Part shown: positions 61,001-61,189 of the stretch, in pieces | Position numbering within the stretch: position 1 is the stretch's first letter | How the letters are laid out: every line of letters begins with the position of its first letter | Made by a program: the position numbers and the translations under genes | Notes under the pieces: generated by a model | The model's database searches: none | The model's input: only the letters and a program-made list of their open reading frames with translations | Told to the model about the DNA's origin: nothing | Assembly (NCBI GenBank): GCA_903895855.1 | Contig: CAITVN010000221.1 | Coordinates: 1-61,189, forward strand | DNA length: 61,189 bases | DNA from: Oligoflexia bacterium | GTDB lineage: Bacteria; Bdellovibrionota; UBA1018 | Reading direction: 5' to 3'

Positions 61001-61189
61001 GATATAGCCAGGGCAGCTTCGCTCAGGTCATTGGCGAGTCCGGCCCTAATTTGCCAGCTCTGGGCCAGCGATTTCATTTCTTCAACTTTTTTTCGAACAT
61101 CTTCTAAACACTGCGCGGTACAGTTTGGGTCTTTTGCTTTATTTTGAAGCGCGCCACGCATGGCGTTCAGTCTATCAAAGAGTTCTAGG
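58048..61189 (-). CDS. Giant multidomain protein: hydrophobic region, J-like, kinase-like and phosphoribosyltransferase-like segments (5' end beyond window)
   Basis: The frame is open to the window edge, so the start is outside; numbering here is from Met at 61161. Residues 25-200 are Ala/Gly-rich and hydrophobic (FITGVTGFAGGALAEKAVEG, AVGALSSAIGGVTTVS), as in the translocation region of secreted toxins. At ~285-350 LHDLGINPNQPHAEIQKAIKDL and HPDQ (307-310) recall a J-domain. A Pro/Glu/Lys linker follows. At ~545-575 GIGLDFRSSNLYWDGKQWGIFEIGK recalls a kinase catalytic loop (D553, N558) with Glu in place of the DFG Asp. Near the end LVYIDDFTGSGQQAVDFFL (D907, D908) is a PRPP-loop of PRTase type, like PRTase-CE domains of conflict systems. 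Function unknown; effector or defence roles are inference. Confidence 0.75.
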   Translation of the reverse strand, partial: LELFDRLNAMRGALQNKAKDPNCTAQCLEDVRKKVEEMKSLAQSWQIRAGLANDLSEAALAISDAAGDAFITGVTGFAGGALAEKAVEGVRALKAIQALAKGGRLARATVLGVESVTSGTAMAGVYTAKEIIAQSFSQDQWNPAKMRGAAAEGFTAGFIGHISGAFGGKITDAVKSNSAKIAVGALSSAIGGVTTVSTSIYMKELAAHGDAAKADKMVGEFIERLKKGDPQAWIQVTQDLLAGAAGARQGIKATAADSTETALVLREKESTALGKAKVLGNYSTDLNQELHDLGINPNQPHAEIQKAIKDLVIKTHPDQVDRVAVAAELEKNLGHPPTDAEVNESIQTTSAKVIAAYAQVKKITGPTLKAEQAAEPTKPSEPKLLAKPGKAKSNETKPNEPPPPEPGRRPQEPTKPTEGTHRDDSVAGGSRPATAERRQASPASVSEIQALGASEASFYKMVTPSKWASSLADREALKIEVKITRDLEKNFEKYGIRVLPIEKDNSEGGSLVKRSLAVENGVLADYLLDTQQGHLSEVQFNALQKLYDGAKRYAQDTGIGLDFRSSNLYWDGKQWGIFEIGKATAHLPHGLTAELPSFMAYLGVWNKEAPLFSTQPAENARPPSRDKPTVQPEHSADSSPDTSRDTSAPLAGQSSSEAEPVSHLKDIAEEMVSNKETLVDLAEQGILSKTKAINYLCKEKGWCSALNVRKMTVKDLTGFFTTTPWSKLTLIVDPKLINLIENNPKLKQLIVDGKVKVRVDRLSPADQVRLEQLKIPHERVLANKRPPRNPEQTSQELKQKAIDAQVDLIASIPNKRCAGIIATVLASLAMIVSESDFTLSSKKLYASIEKKHGTTPEKKANIYYVTKAANSHGEAKSGTLVLSQFGEANHIQADHLLTEHSDFSKLPANSTLVYIDDFTGSGQQAVDFFLTNKGKFNSKMKITAALMYGTDAAKNRLQNFQGLDEVTIGSRVPTLKDVKNLSAADRSLAERIFQPSYGIDPTAIVLPYMAPDNNADFFGEEVAKKLIEPEAVKSYTRPLPAECTSR

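Overview
The window looks like a chromosomal segment of a Gram-negative bacterium, most likely from the Bdellovibrionota (Bdellovibrio-like). That placement is an inference from gene content, not from a search. The evidence is the lipoprotein and outer-membrane genes (BamB- and YfgM-like proteins, several small beta-barrel candidates), many small cysteine-rich exported proteins, a DUF4105 protein, an HD-GYP-like protein, a CZB chemoreceptor and the chain ftsH-cdaA-ybbR-glmM-pdxJ-nnr-tsaE.

Region 1 (1-10150) is about sulfur. A partial IS630-like transposase start lies on the left edge. Next is a divergent unit with an ArsR-rhodanese repressor facing thioredoxin, rhodanese and DUF2892 genes, with two identical ATTCAAT-N6-ATTGAAT operators in between. 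After a soluble-sensor MCP comes a second ArsR gene with its own 22-bp palindrome. It leads an operon of an octaheme tetrathionate-reductase-family cytochrome, two YeeE/YedE (thiosulfate-transporter-like) proteins, one carrying a rhodanese domain without its catalytic Cys, and a nine-heme cytochrome c fused to a cytochrome b. I read this as a respiratory system for a sulfur oxyanion fed from the quinol pool.

Region 2 (10150-24100) holds tRNA-Met(CAT), a secreted GH88/GH105-like hydrolase, a Pro/Ala-rich outer-membrane protein, tRNA-Leu(GAG) and tilS, followed by a conserved housekeeping chain: ftsH, cdaA (c-di-AMP synthase), ybbR, glmM, pdxJ, nnr, tsaE. A DUF4143-type ATPase and an ABC-ATPase pseudogene follow.

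Region 3 (24100-28000) is accessory: small exported proteins, an HNH endonuclease and an unknown protein. Region 4 (28090-36140) is a tRNA-sulfur and RNA-processing chain: a Cys-less Rrf2 regulator, a cysteine desulfurase, an MnmA-like protein with an altered PP-loop, mtaB, rnc, era, der.

Region 5 (36160-42590) holds a 1383-aa exported protein, a striking 244-bp nested inverted repeat and two beta-barrel candidates. Region 6 (42660-48760) holds yfgM-like and bamB genes, a Nudix hydrolase, an RRM protein with a signal peptide, an NfeD/stomatin pair and an HD-GYP-like protein.

Region 7 (48760-61189) holds a zincin-DUF4105 fusion, pabA/pabB, a YiiX-like cysteine hydrolase, a TPR/winged-helix regulator and, running off the right edge, a >1000-aa protein with J-domain-like, kinase-like and phosphoribosyltransferase-like segments. 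No CRISPR array, rRNA or complete insertion sequence was seen.
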